From Paramicrobacterium agarici (GTDB lineage: Bacteria > Actinomycetota > Actinomycetes > Actinomycetales > Microbacteriaceae), in contig NZ_PDJE01000001.1 in assembly GCF_002563955.1 (NCBI RefSeq), forward strand, positions 1,798,001-1,862,000: DNA of 64,000 nt, read 5' to 3'. Positions 1 to 9,690 of this stretch are shown here, piece by piece. The notes under the pieces were generated by a model that saw nothing but the letters and a program-made list of their open reading frames with translations, did not search any database and was not told the DNA's origin. How positions within the stretch are numbered: the stretch's first letter is position 1; each line of letters starts with the position of its first letter. The translations under genes and the position numbers were made by a program.

Positions 1-1445
1 AGATCGCCGACCTCTCTCTCGCTGAAGCGGGGCGCCACCAGCTTCGCCTTGCCGAGAACGAGATGCCCGGCCTGATGGCCCTGCGCGACGAATACGGTGC
101 GTCGCAGCCGCTCGCCGGCGCGCGCATTGCCGGTTCTCTGCACATGACGGTGCAGACGGCCGTGCTCATCGAGACCCTCGTGGCGCTCGGCGCCCAGGTG
201 CGCTGGGCGAGCTGCAACATCTATTCGACGCAGAACGAGGCGGCTGCGGCCGTTGTCGTTGGACCCGAGGGAACGATCGATGCGCCCGCGGGTGTTCCCG
301 TGTTCGCGTGGAAGGGCGAGACCCTCGCCGAGTATTGGGCGTGCACCGATCGCATCTTCGATTGGAGCAGCGAATCAGAAGCCGCGGGGGAGAGCTGGAT
401 CGGCCCGAACCTGATTCTCGACGATGGCGGCGACGCCACGCTGCTCGTGCACAAGGGCCGAGAGTTCGAGGCTGCTGGGGACGTTCCCGAGGCGACGGAT
501 GCTGACAGTGAAGAGTTCAGCGTTGTTCTCGACGTGCTGCGTCGCTCCCTTGCAGCATCCCCTGACCGCTGGACCCGCATCGCCGGCGAGCTCGAGGGCG
601 TCACCGAAGAGACGACAACGGGCGTGCATCGCCTGTACGAACTCGCGCGTTCGGGTGAGCTGCTCTTTCCGGCGATCAACGTCAACGACTCGGTGACGAA
701 ATCCAAGTTCGACAACCGCTACGGCATTCGCCATTCGCTTCCCGACGGGCTCAACCGGGCAACCGACGTTCTCATCGGAGGCAAGGTCGCCTTCGTCGTC
801 GGCTATGGCGACGTGGGAAAGGGTGCGGCCGAGGCGCTGCGGGGTCAGGGCGCTCGCGTGATCGTGTCAGAGGTGGACCCCATCTGCGCCTTGCAGGCGG
901 CGATGGACGGTTTTCAGGTCGCGACGCTCGAGTCCGTCGCCGACCAGGTCGACATCGTCATCACGTGCACGGGAAACCGCGCTGTCGTTCGTCCCGAGCA
1001 CATGCTCGCCATGAAGCACCTGGCGATCGTTGCGAACGTGGGGCACTTCGATAATGAGATCGACATGGCGGGCCTCGCCGCGATCGATGGCGTTGTGAAG
1101 CTCGAGATCAAACCACAGGTTCACGAATGGCGCCTGCCGACGGGTCGCTCGATCCTGGTGCTCAGCGAGGGACGTCTCATGAACCTCGGCAACGCGACGG
1201 GGCACCCGTCGTTCGTGATGAGCAATTCCTTTGCCAACCAAGTGCTCGCGCAGATCGAGCTGCACGAGCGTGGCGATCGGTATTCGACGGACGTTCACGT
1301 TCTTCCGAAGCGCCTCGACGAGAAGGTGGCACGGCTGCACCTCGACGCGCTCGGTGTTGAGCTCACCTCGCTGTCGCCGGAGCAAGCGGCGTACATCGGC
1401 GTTCCTGTCGAGGGGCCGTACAAGCTCGAGCACTACCGGTATTGA
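1..1445 (+). CDS. ahcY: Adenosylhomocysteinase, 5' end outside window
   Basis: This cytosolic enzyme hydrolyses S-adenosylhomocysteine to homocysteine and adenosine, closing the methylation cycle. The reading frame is open from base 3, and the family's N-terminal ADL..AE..R pattern precedes the first internal Met at 63, so the true start lies before the window. About 480 residues are visible, against roughly 490 for actinobacterial members, so little is missing. Visible signatures are [16 protein letters not shown], with the substrate-site Lys and Asp, the NAD-binding GYGDVGKG loop, and a C-terminal EHYRY ending. It converges on the RDD gene with a 16-nt gap. The homocysteine it yields links it to the metX/metY genes at 45-48 kb. 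Confidence 0.97.
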   Translation, partial: IADLSLAEAGRHQLRLAENEMPGLMALRDEYGASQPLAGARIAGSLHMTVQTAVLIETLVALGAQVRWASCNIYSTQNEAAAAVVVGPEGTIDAPAGVPVFAWKGETLAEYWACTDRIFDWSSESEAAGESWIGPNLILDDGGDATLLVHKGREFEAAGDVPEATDADSEEFSVVLDVLRRSLAASPDRWTRIAGELEGVTEETTTGVHRLYELARSGELLFPAINVNDSVTKSKFDNRYGIRHSLPDGLNRATDVLIGGKVAFVVGYGDVGKGAAEALRGQGARVIVSEVDPICALQAAMDGFQVATLESVADQVDIVITCTGNRAVVRPEHMLAMKHLAIVANVGHFDNEIDMAGLAAIDGVVKLEIKPQVHEWRLPTGRSILVLSEGRLMNLGNATGHPSFVMSNSFANQVLAQIELHERGDRYSTDVHVLPKRLDEKVARLHLDALGVELTSLSPEQAAYIGVPVEGPYKLEHYRY

Positions 1446-1461
1446 GCGATCGCGCCCGAGA

Positions 1462-2328
1462 TCACCGCGCAGGAGACGGATGCTGCGGGACGCGCGCCGG
1501 AAACGAATGCGGATTGTCGTGCAACAGCGGCTGCAGGCGCTGCAGCCGCTCGCGCTCGAGCATGAGAGCGCGGTAGCTGCGCTCGCGACGCAGAGCGGCG
1601 ACGGCGTAGAGGAACGACAGCGGATCGGTCTGGGGCAGCGGAGCGACGTGCGCTGACGCCTCGTTCGCGAGATCGTGTGCCAGCCGCGCGCGAGAGTGCG
1701 GGGTCATGCGTGCGGCCTGGGAGAGAAACTGCGCGATGCGCCGTGCGAGCCGGTCGGGAAGACGTGCGACATCGGCGACCTGGGCCCACGCGGTCAGGTG
1801 CTGCGGAACGGGGTACACGGCCGGGCTGATGCGCGGGACGCGCTCGTGCTGTGAGTAGGTTCCTGCGAGCATGTCGCCGATGCGCTTGGAGCGGGCGCCG
1901 AGAAGTCCGACGAGGGCCGCGCCGCCTCCGAGCGTCATATAGATCTCGAAGAAGCCGACGAGGGCGCGGATGAAGGCGTGCCTGAAGCCGATTGCGCCGC
2001 CGTCGTCGCGCACGATGCGCGCGCCGATCGCGAGCCGACCGAGCGAGCGGCCTCGTGTGAGCAGTTCGACAGCGGTCGGCACGACGATCGTGGAGAAGAC
2101 AATGATGGCGATCATGAACGCTTGCATCGCGGCGGTGTCCATGCCGGTCTGTGCTGCCGACATGACGAGAAGCAGCACGAGAACCACTGCCAGGGCGACA
2201 GAGACGAGAACATCGATCATGGCGCCCGCCGCGCGCAGCAGAAAGCTCGTCGAGCGAACATCGAGTGCGACAGCCTCGCCGGTGATGAACTCGTCGGCGT
2301 CGCGCGAGAATGTGACGGCTTCGCTCAT
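1462..2328 (-). CDS. RDD family membrane protein
   Basis: This is an integral membrane protein of the RDD family, whose biochemical role is generally unknown. Hydrophobic segments lie at about residues 35-60, 70-90 and 120-150, followed by a soluble Arg-rich C-terminal tail of roughly 110 residues. The family motif is seen in the LTRGRSLGRLAIGARIV stretch. Two starts are possible: ATG at 2337 (MIPMSEAV) and ATG at 2328 (MSEAV). I prefer 2328 because a TTAGAT -10 box on the minus strand ends 7 nt before it, the spacing of leaderless genes. It diverges from the SpoIIM-like gene, and the two start codons are only 17 nt apart. In many actinobacteria RDD and SpoIIM genes sit beside DUF58/MoxR genes, as here. 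Confidence 0.85.
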   Translation of the reverse strand: MSEAVTFSRDADEFITGEAVALDVRSTSFLLRAAGAMIDVLVSVALAVVLVLLLVMSAAQTGMDTAAMQAFMIAIIVFSTIVVPTAVELLTRGRSLGRLAIGARIVRDDGGAIGFRHAFIRALVGFFEIYMTLGGGAALVGLLGARSKRIGDMLAGTYSQHERVPRISPAVYPVPQHLTAWAQVADVARLPDRLARRIAQFLSQAARMTPHSRARLAHDLANEASAHVAPLPQTDPLSFLYAVAALRRERSYRALMLERERLQRLQPLLHDNPHSFPARVPQHPSPAR

Positions 2329-2345
2329 GGGTATCATCTAATCAG
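2329..2345. promoter_or_regulatory. Overlapping divergent leaderless promoters
   Basis: Only 17 bases separate the two start codons. They contain TATCAT (2332-2337, plus strand), 8 nt before the SpoIIM-like ATG, and TTAGAT (2341-2336, minus strand), 7 nt before the preferred RDD ATG. The -10 boxes overlap by two bases, so simultaneous open complexes are unlikely and the -35 regions must lie inside the opposite coding sequences. The start sites are predicted, not measured. Confidence 0.5.
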
Positions 2346-3365
2346 ATGGATCTTGATGCCTATACCGCAGCCCACAGATCGGATTGGGAGCGACTCGACG
2401 AGCTCTCGCGCACTCCGAGGCTGACGGGCGAGCAGTCAGACGAGCTCATCATGCGGTATCAGTCCGGCGCGACGCAGCTGTCGGCCATCAAGACGACGGC
2501 CGGATCGACAGCTGTCGGGGATCGACTGAGCGTCGTGCTGTCCCGAGTGCGCCTGCGCTTTACAGGAGCTGCGGGCAACGCGCTGTCGCAGCTTCCGCGG
2601 TTCTTCATGCTTCAGCTGCCCGCAGCCCTGTACCGGCTGCGGTGGCTCACACTCGCTGTCACCGTCGCGACAGTACTCATCGCTCTCGCGTTCGGAGTAT
2701 GGATCTCGCAGGATCCGCGCGTTCTCGCCAACCTCGGCAGCGAGTCCGAGCTCTCATCGCTCGCGCGCGACGAGTTCGTCGCCTATTACTCCGAGAATCC
2801 GGCGGCGTCGTTCGCCGGCCGTGTGTGGACGAACAACGCGTGGATCGCCGCGCAGTGCATCGCCTTCGGAATCACCGGCGTCTGGGTGCCCTACGTCGTG
2901 CTGCAGAACGCGCAGAACCTCGGCATCACGGGCGCTGTGATGTTCGCGTACGACAAGGGTGACGTGTTTTTTCTCTTCATCGCGCCGCACGGCCAGCTCG
3001 AGCTGACGTGCATCTTCGTGGCCGCCGCGGCGGGGCTGCGCATCTTCTGGTCGTGGGTGGCTCCGGGGCGCCGCACGCGTCTTGACTCAATCGCCCACGA
3101 GGGACGTAGCCTGATCACCGTTGTCGTCGGGCTTGTCATCGCTCTGTTCGTGTCGGGAATCATCGAGGGCTTCGTCACGCCCTGGCCTCTGCAGGAGCAG
3201 ACTGAGCCAGCACTCGGCTGGGCGATCAAGATCGGCATCGGAACACTCGCGCTTGCGGCCTTCCTCGCGTACATGCTCGTCGTCGGGCGCAGAGCGGCTC
3301 GCCACGGCGAGACGGGAGACCTCGACGCGTTCGGCTCGGGGGCGACGACGCTCACGGCGGCGTGA
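2346..3365 (+). CDS. Stage II sporulation protein M-like membrane protein
   Basis: This 339-residue membrane protein belongs to the SpoIIM/DUF95 family. In Bacillus SpoIIM acts in engulfment, but this lineage does not sporulate and the actinobacterial role is unknown. A soluble N-terminus of about 95 residues is followed by predicted membrane segments near 98-118, 165-190, 210-235, 255-275 and 295-315. The family region includes NNAWIAAQCIAFGITG and the PHGQLEL motif. Translation starts at the ATG at 2346, with no Shine-Dalgarno sequence and a -10 box just before it. The pairing with an RDD gene and the DUF58/MoxR operon downstream suggests a membrane-associated complex; that is inference. 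Confidence 0.85.
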   Translation: MDLDAYTAAHRSDWERLDELSRTPRLTGEQSDELIMRYQSGATQLSAIKTTAGSTAVGDRLSVVLSRVRLRFTGAAGNALSQLPRFFMLQLPAALYRLRWLTLAVTVATVLIALAFGVWISQDPRVLANLGSESELSSLARDEFVAYYSENPAASFAGRVWTNNAWIAAQCIAFGITGVWVPYVVLQNAQNLGITGAVMFAYDKGDVFFLFIAPHGQLELTCIFVAAAAGLRIFWSWVAPGRRTRLDSIAHEGRSLITVVVGLVIALFVSGIIEGFVTPWPLQEQTEPALGWAIKIGIGTLALAAFLAYMLVVGRRAARHGETGDLDAFGSGATTLTAA

Positions 3366-3396
3366 AAGGCGAGGCCTCGCGACACGGCTTCCGTTC

Positions 3397-3432
3397 TTTT
3401 GACTGAGTCAAAACAAGTGATAGAGTGCTGAT
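3397..3432 (+). promoter_or_regulatory. fur promoter with overlapping Fur-type operator
   Basis: A perfect inverted repeat with 7-bp arms and a 3-nt centre (TTTTGAC-TGA-GTCAAAA, 3397-3413) covers the -35 region (TTGACT, 3399-3404). The -10 box TAGAGT lies at 3421-3426, and six bases later comes the fur ATG at 3433, so the mRNA should be leaderless. The repeat is a natural site for autorepression by the encoded Fur-family protein. Binding is inferred. Confidence 0.6.
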
Positions 3433-3867
3433 ATGCACACCACGACGGACGCCGAGTTCAGCACAGCGCTGCGCGACGCGGGGCTGAAGGCCACGGCCCC
3501 GAGGCGGAGTGTGCTGCGCGTGCTCGAAACCAACCAGCACGCAGATGCCGCCGCGATCTTCGAATCCGTGCTCCACGACCTGCCCGACACCTCGTTGCAG
3601 GCCGTGTACGGAGTGCTGTCGGCGCTCACAGAGGTCGGCCTCGTGCGGCGCATCGAGCCCGCCGGGTCGCCCGCACTCTACGAGCGGCGCATCGGCGACA
3701 ATCACCACCACGTCGTGTGCACGCAGTGCGGAGCCGTGCGAGACGTTGACTGCGTGGTCGGTGAGGCGCCGTGCCTCACACCGTCGAACACGGCGGGATA
3801 CGCCATCTCAACGGCCGACGTCACATTCTGGGGCGTGTGTCCCGACTGCCAGAAGGCCACTGACTAG
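3433..3867 (+). CDS. Fur-family peroxide/iron regulator beside catalase
   Basis: This 144-residue DNA-binding repressor is of the FurA/PerR type. An N-terminal winged helix (about residues 8-80, including DTSLQAVYGVLSALTEVGLV) precedes the metal-binding dimerisation domain. The domain carries the DNHHHVVC signature and two CxxC pairs (CTQC near residue 96 and CPDC near 137) that would hold structural zinc. It sits 72 bp upstream of katA on the same strand, the classical arrangement of a peroxide-sensing Fur protein with its catalase. An operator-like palindrome overlaps its promoter. The spacer to katA contains an inverted repeat (3892-3907, GCGATCG-TC-CGATCGC) that could be a processing hairpin. 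Whether it senses peroxide or iron cannot be read from sequence alone. Confidence 0.92.
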   Translation: MHTTTDAEFSTALRDAGLKATAPRRSVLRVLETNQHADAAAIFESVLHDLPDTSLQAVYGVLSALTEVGLVRRIEPAGSPALYERRIGDNHHHVVCTQCGAVRDVDCVVGEAPCLTPSNTAGYAISTADVTFWGVCPDCQKATD

Positions 3868-3939
3868 TTTTTCTCGTTCTTTTCACGACGTGCGATCGTC
3901 CGATCGCGTCATCACCCATGCCCACAATCAAGGAGAAGT

Positions 3940-5451
3940 ATGTCTGAAACTCCCGTAACGACAACGAACACCGGCTCGCCTGTCGCCGCAGACGGATACT
4001 CGCAGACCGTCGGCGCCGACGGGTCGATCGTGCTCACCGACCACTACCTGGTCGAGAAGCTCGCGCACTTCAACCGTGAGCGCGTGCCCGAGCGAGTCGT
4101 GCACGCCAAGGGCGGTGGCGCGTTCGGCACGTTCGAGGCCACGGAGGACATGAGCGCGTACACGCGCGCGGCGCTGTTCCAGAAGGGCACGACAACCGAG
4201 ATGCTCGCACGCTTCTCAACCGTCGCCGGCGAGCAGGGTTCGCCTGACACGTGGCGTGATCCTCGGGGCTTCGCGCTGAAGTTCTACACGTCGGAGGGCA
4301 ACTACGACCTCGTGGGCAACAACACGCCCGTGTTCTTCATTCGCGACGGCATCAAGTTTCCCGACTTCATCCACTCGCAGAAGCGTCTTCCCGGCATCAA
4401 CACGCGTGACAACGATATGCAGTGGGACTTCTGGACGAACTCGCCGGAGTCCGCCCACCAGGTGACGTGGGTTCTCGGAGACCGCGGCCTGCCGGCATCC
4501 TGGCGCACTATGGACGGGTTCGGCTCGCACACGTACCAGTGGATCAATGCCGAGGGCGAGCGCTTCTGGGTCAAGTACCACTTCAAGACCGATCAGGGCA
4601 TCGAGAACCTCACGAACGAGCAGGGCGAGAAGCTCGCGGGCCAGGACGCCGACTACCACCAGCGCGACCTGTACGAGGCGATTGAGCGCGGTGACTTCCC
4701 GTCGTGGACGCTCTACGTGCAGATCATGCCGTATGAAGACGCGAAGACGTACCGCTTCAACCCGTTCGACGTCACCAAGGTGTGGCCGCACGCGGATTAC
4801 CCGCTCGTCAAGGTCGGCACGATGCAGCTGAACCGCAACGCCGAAAACTACTTCGCGCAGATCGAGCAGGCGGCGTTCGCCCCCTCGAACTTCGTGCCGG
4901 GAATCGCGGCCAGCCCCGATCGGATGCTGCAGGCGCGCATCTTCAGCTACGCAGACGCGCATCGCTACCGCGTCGGCACGAACCACGCGCAGCTGCCCGT
5001 GAACGCGCCGAAGGTCGACGTGCACTCGTACTCGAAGGACGGCCAGAGCCGCTTCTCTTTCCCGTCGTCGGACCGCCCGGTCTACGCGCCGAACTCGTTC
5101 GGAGGCCCGCAGGGAGACCCCCAGGTCGCGGGCGATGCCGCTGGATTCCCCAGTGACGGAGAGCTCGTGCGGTCCGCTCAGGTTCTGCACAGCGAAGACT
5201 CCGACTTCGTGCAGGCCGGCACACTGTACCGCGAGGTTATGGACGATGACGCGAAGGCTCGCTTCCTCGACACCATCACAGGCCACGTGGGAGCGGTGAA
5301 GAACGACGACATCCGCGCTCGCGCGATCCAGTACTGGAAGAACGTCGACGCCGACCTCGGTGCGGCGCTCGAGGAGCGTCTGGCCGCGGGAGCAGCGGGA
5401 GCGCCCGTTGTCAACGGCACCGACACCGAAGCAGCAGAGGCCGTCGCCTAG
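3940..5451 (+). CDS. katA: Catalase (monofunctional, small-subunit haem type)
   Basis: This 503-residue haem catalase dismutates hydrogen peroxide in the cytosol. The active-site block [17 protein letters not shown] holds the distal His, [10 protein letters not shown] supplies the Asn region, and [14 protein letters not shown] contains the proximal Tyr haem ligand within the R-x-F-x-Y signature. The length fits the clade 3 small-subunit group. The start at ATG 3940 has AAGGAG five bases upstream. The gene follows the Fur-family regulator and is probably co-transcribed with it, and a strong hairpin follows the stop codon. The fur-katA pair interrupts an otherwise familiar RDD/SpoIIM to DUF58/MoxR arrangement, so it may be an insertion. 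Confidence 0.97.
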   Translation: MSETPVTTTNTGSPVAADGYSQTVGADGSIVLTDHYLVEKLAHFNRERVPERVVHAKGGGAFGTFEATEDMSAYTRAALFQKGTTTEMLARFSTVAGEQGSPDTWRDPRGFALKFYTSEGNYDLVGNNTPVFFIRDGIKFPDFIHSQKRLPGINTRDNDMQWDFWTNSPESAHQVTWVLGDRGLPASWRTMDGFGSHTYQWINAEGERFWVKYHFKTDQGIENLTNEQGEKLAGQDADYHQRDLYEAIERGDFPSWTLYVQIMPYEDAKTYRFNPFDVTKVWPHADYPLVKVGTMQLNRNAENYFAQIEQAAFAPSNFVPGIAASPDRMLQARIFSYADAHRYRVGTNHAQLPVNAPKVDVHSYSKDGQSRFSFPSSDRPVYAPNSFGGPQGDPQVAGDAAGFPSDGELVRSAQVLHSEDSDFVQAGTLYREVMDDDAKARFLDTITGHVGAVKNDDIRARAIQYWKNVDADLGAALEERLAAGAAGAPVVNGTDTEAAEAVA

Positions 5452-5470
5452 CACGACCGCCACGAAACAC

Positions 5471-5496
5471 GCCCGGGAGCCGCTCGGCTCCCGGGC
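5471..5496. terminator. Hairpin terminator between katA and DUF58 gene
   Basis: A perfect 11-bp stem (GCCCGGGAGCC / GGCTCCCGGGC) with a 4-nt loop lies 19 nt after the katA stop and 18 nt before the stop of the convergent DUF58 gene, so it can serve both. There is no strong U-tract, as is common in actinobacteria. Confidence 0.75.
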
Positions 5497-5514
5497 ATTC
5501 GTGCACGGTGGCCG

Positions 5515-6822
5515 CTACAGCCGACCCGCGGCCTTGAGCGCGATGTAGTGATCGGAAAGTGCCGGGGGAAGATCAGCGGGCGCCCCCGTGACCACGTCGG
5601 CGCCCTGCTGCCTGATCGCCGCCGAGACGCGAGCGACGTCCAGTAGCGAACGTTCAGCGGATGCCGCACGATAGACGTCCTCTCGACGATCACGCTGCGA
5701 CACGGCAGCTTCGACGTCCGGATCCGTGACACTGGCCACGACAACCGTGTGCTTCTGGGTCAGCTGCGGCAGAACCGAGAGCAGGCCCTGCGAGGCGCCA
5801 GGCGCGTCGATCGACGTGAGCAGCACGACGAGCGCTCGGTGCGCCGTGATGTCCCGCACCTGCCCGGGCACAGCATCCCAGTCCATCTCGATAAGCTCAG
5901 GATCGATCCCTGCGAATGTGTCCACCATGCGCGCCAGCAGCGCGGGACCGTTCGCTCCTTGCACGCGTCCGCGCACGCGCCTGTCGAACGCGACGACGTC
6001 GACGCGGTCTCCCGCACGCGTCGCGAGAGCCGCGAGCAGCAGCGACGACTCGAACGCCGTGTCGATGCGCGGCTCGTTGTCGATTCGCGCCGCAGACGTG
6101 CGACCGGTGTCGATGATGATGACGACGCGGCGGTCTCGTTCCGGACGCCACGTTCGCACGACCAGGTCCTGACGCCGCGCGGTGGCGCGCCAGTCGATGG
6201 AACGCACATCGTCTCCGCGCACATACTCGCGCAGCGAATCGAACTCGGTTCCCTGTCCGCGCACCATCACGGGACTCGCGCCGTCAAGCTCTCGCAGGCG
6301 CGCGAGCCTGCTGGGAAGGTGCTTTCGCGCGTTGAACGGCGGAAGCACGCGCAGCCGCCCCGGAGCTGACAGCGTTGCCTGACGCGCGCCGAGCCGCAGA
6401 GGCCCGAACGAGCGCACCGTGACATGGGAGCTCGTGCGGTCTCCGCGTCGAAAGGGCGTGAGCCGCTGCGTCGCAGCGCGTCGCTCTCCCGGCGGCAGCA
6501 CGACACGCTGGCGCGGCTCAGTCGCTCCCGCTGACGGCTGCCACGCGTCGCGCACGATGGCGCGCACCGTGCGCTCGCCCTGATTTGAGACCAGAATTCT
6601 GCTCGTCACGGTCTCGCCGAGGCGCACGCGCTCGGGGAGCTCGCGCAGAATGCTGAGGCGTCGCGGGGAACCGGCGAGTGAGACGTCGATGACCAGCAGA
6701 AGCACGCACGCCGCGAGCCAGAGCCCGAGCGGCGCCCACGCGTTCCCGGTCGCCTGTCCGACAACGATGACGGGAACCACGCCCGCCGCCAGGAGCGCAA
6801 CGAACCAGCCGGTGACCGCCAT
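5515..6822 (-). CDS. DUF58 domain protein, vWA-like, membrane-anchored
   Basis: This protein of about 435 residues has two N-terminal membrane segments (roughly 5-25 and 30-50). They are followed by a soluble region with the DUF58 block RGDDVRSIDWRATARRQDL and a von Willebrand A-like strand VIIIDTGRTSAA. DUF58 proteins usually accompany MoxR AAA+ ATPases. I place the start at ATG 6822 (MAVTGW), two bases after the MoxR stop, because an upstream in-frame start would add 35 residues lying wholly inside moxR. It is the last gene of the five-gene minus-strand operon and ends at the katA terminator. The exact client of such MoxR/vWA systems is unknown here. Confidence 0.9.
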   Translation of the reverse strand: MAVTGWFVALLAAGVVPVIVVGQATGNAWAPLGLWLAACVLLLVIDVSLAGSPRRLSILRELPERVRLGETVTSRILVSNQGERTVRAIVRDAWQPSAGATEPRQRVVLPPGERRAATQRLTPFRRGDRTSSHVTVRSFGPLRLGARQATLSAPGRLRVLPPFNARKHLPSRLARLRELDGASPVMVRGQGTEFDSLREYVRGDDVRSIDWRATARRQDLVVRTWRPERDRRVVIIIDTGRTSAARIDNEPRIDTAFESSLLLAALATRAGDRVDVVAFDRRVRGRVQGANGPALLARMVDTFAGIDPELIEMDWDAVPGQVRDITAHRALVVLLTSIDAPGASQGLLSVLPQLTQKHTVVVASVTDPDVEAAVSQRDRREDVYRAASAERSLLDVARVSAAIRQQGADVVTGAPADLPPALSDHYIALKAAGRL

Positions 6823-6824
6823 GA

Positions 6825-7843
<1,019 letters not shown>

Positions 7844-7847
<4 letters not shown>

Positions 7848-9031
7848 ATTCTTCCTGTTTCGTCGATCGTCGCGCGCACGCGGGTTTCAAGGTCGTTCAC
7901 GGCGTCAGACAGGGCCATGAGCTGAGAGTCGGACGACGGAAGATCGTCGACGAGCACAGCGCGAACCTGTCGCGGGTCACGGGCGAGGAGGGATGCTGTC
8001 GCGTCAGCGACCTGCCACGCCGTCGTGCTCGGCGGCAGTCCGAGCAGACCGGCGAGGCGCGACACAGCGCCCATGCGCAGCGTGTCGATCGCGTGCACGC
8101 GCGCGTTGCCCCGCTCATAGAGGCGCGCGCGACCCTCAACCGTCTCGCGTGCGGGAACGTGAACAGGCAGCTTCTCGACAACGACGGGACCGAGCCTTCG
8201 GCCACGCCAGAACATCGCGGCGATGGCGGTGAGCGCGAGCAGGACGGTGAAGGGAACAACCCACGGAGGCGTCAGCTCGCCGAGCGTCGGGGGAGCATCG
8301 GTCTCGACGTCGGCGATCGTCGGCAGGTACCAGACGAGTTCGTCATTCGCGCCGAGCAGATTGAGCGCCAGGGCGGCGTTGCCGCCGTGCAGAATCGCCT
8401 CGTTGCTGAACGCGTTCGGATCACCGAGGAGCGTGAGAGGTCCTGCTGCACGCGGAATCGCCACGAGACCGTATCGACCGTCCGTGGCGGGAAAGCAGCC
8501 GTGCGCGTCGACACCGTTGTCAATGCGAAAGGTGTACAGCACGTCCGCAGTCTGCGCCGCTTGAGCGGCGGGAACCGTGCACTGCGCCGCGACCGGGGCA
8601 GCGTCGTCGGGCTCGGCACCGCCGGCTCGCACGCCGGGGGCGATCTCACGTAGATCAGCGAAATCCGGAGTCATGATGACGACGTTCGCCGCCTTCTCCG
8701 CGAGTTGAGAAAGACCGCGCGCGTCGAGGAAGCCACTCTCGTCGTAGACGAACAGCGTCGCATGCGCACCCGCGAGGCCCTCGGCAGCATCCGTCGCGCT
8801 GTCTGCCGTGGTGATCGAGACGCCGTGCTCTTCGAGAACCGTGACGAGGCCCTTGGCGCCAGATGGCGCGGGGCTGTCGGCCTGGAGCGGCCGGGTCTGC
8901 GCGGCGTTGCCGCCGGTGAGTGCGATCGCGATCAGCGTGATGACGAGGGCTCCGACGGCGCACACCATCCAGAAGCCAGCACGACGCAGCCGCGTTCGCA
9001 CCGTGGGCGTCAAAGACTCGGCGATGCTCAC
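7844..9031 (-). CDS. DUF4350 domain membrane protein
   Basis: This 395-residue protein has one membrane segment near residues 17-37 and a second near 245-265. Between them lies an extracytoplasmic domain resembling a class I amidotransferase-like Rossmann fold (DUF4350), including TPDFADLREIAPGV. Its function is not established. Start and stop both overlap the neighbours by 4 nt (GTGA), which implies translational coupling with the DUF4129 gene upstream and moxR downstream. The DUF4129-DUF4350-MoxR-DUF58 combination is typical of actinobacteria and suggests one membrane-bound machine with an ATPase and a vWA-like adaptor. Confidence 0.85.
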
Positions 9032-9690
9032 GATTGCGAGACCTCCGGCGTCGTTCGCGCCGGCTTCAGCTCAGTGATCTCCGCGTCGAGTGCCGCGATC
9101 GCCTCGTACTGCTCGCGCGAGGCATGGCCCTGCAGGTAGCGGACAGAGTCGAAGTCGGATGCTGCCGCATGCAGCGACTCGGCACGAGTCGGGAACGCGG
9201 CGCTGGCTGAGGCCGCGAACGATCGGGCGGTCGTTCCGGGCAGCACGGTCACGACGGTGCGCTCATCGAGCCCGCGGGCGAGCGCCCGGAAGGCCTCGAG
9301 GGTCGCGATGTCCCACTCGCGTGCCTGCGCAGCATCACGGGCCGCGGCACGCAGATCTCGCGCACTGCGCGTGTCGTCGTCTCCGAAGAGTGCCGGGGGA
9401 CGCTGGCTTGAGCGGTTGCGGCGTGGCACGCCCCAGATCATGATCGCCGCGACAATTGCCGCGGCGATCACGAGCACGACGAGCACCGGAATCCACGCCG
9501 CGAACGTTCCGTCGCCCGGAACGACGAGCGAGAGGAACCAGTCTCGGATCGCTGCGGCGATGCGGTCGATGAGCGAGGGCTGCGCTGCCGTGTACTCGGG
9601 CTTCGACAGTTCGCGTACGAGCCAGTCGTACGCCTCATCGCGACCCGGGGTCAGCGGGGGAGCGTCGTCGAATGCCAGGATTCCGCTCAC
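9028..9690 (-). CDS. DUF4129 domain membrane protein
   Basis: This 220-residue protein has a single membrane segment at about residues 66-88. A short N-terminal region contains RDEAYDWLVRELSKPEY, and the cytoplasmic C-terminal DUF4129 domain is mostly helical. DUF4129 is found with transglutaminase-like or MoxR/DUF58 proteins; the molecular function is unknown. The GTG start at 9690 overlaps the stop of the preceding membrane-protein gene, and its own stop overlaps the DUF4350 start, both as GTGA. Confidence 0.85.
   Translation of the reverse strand: MSGILAFDDAPPLTPGRDEAYDWLVRELSKPEYTAAQPSLIDRIAAAIRDWFLSLVVPGDGTFAAWIPVLVVLVIAAAIVAAIMIWGVPRRNRSSQRPPALFGDDDTRSARDLRAAARDAAQAREWDIATLEAFRALARGLDERTVVTVLPGTTARSFAASASAAFPTRAESLHAAASDFDSVRYLQGHASREQYEAIAALDAEITELKPARTTPEVSQS

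Noticed and set aside
3369..3380. GCGAGGCCTCGC palindrome after the SpoIIM-like gene as a terminator
   Set aside because: It has no loop and is too short for a stable RNA hairpin.
3918..3947. A 9-codon ORF (MPTIKEKYV) overlapping the katA start
   Set aside because: It has no promoter or ribosome site of its own and arises from the bases forming the katA Shine-Dalgarno sequence; nothing supports translation.
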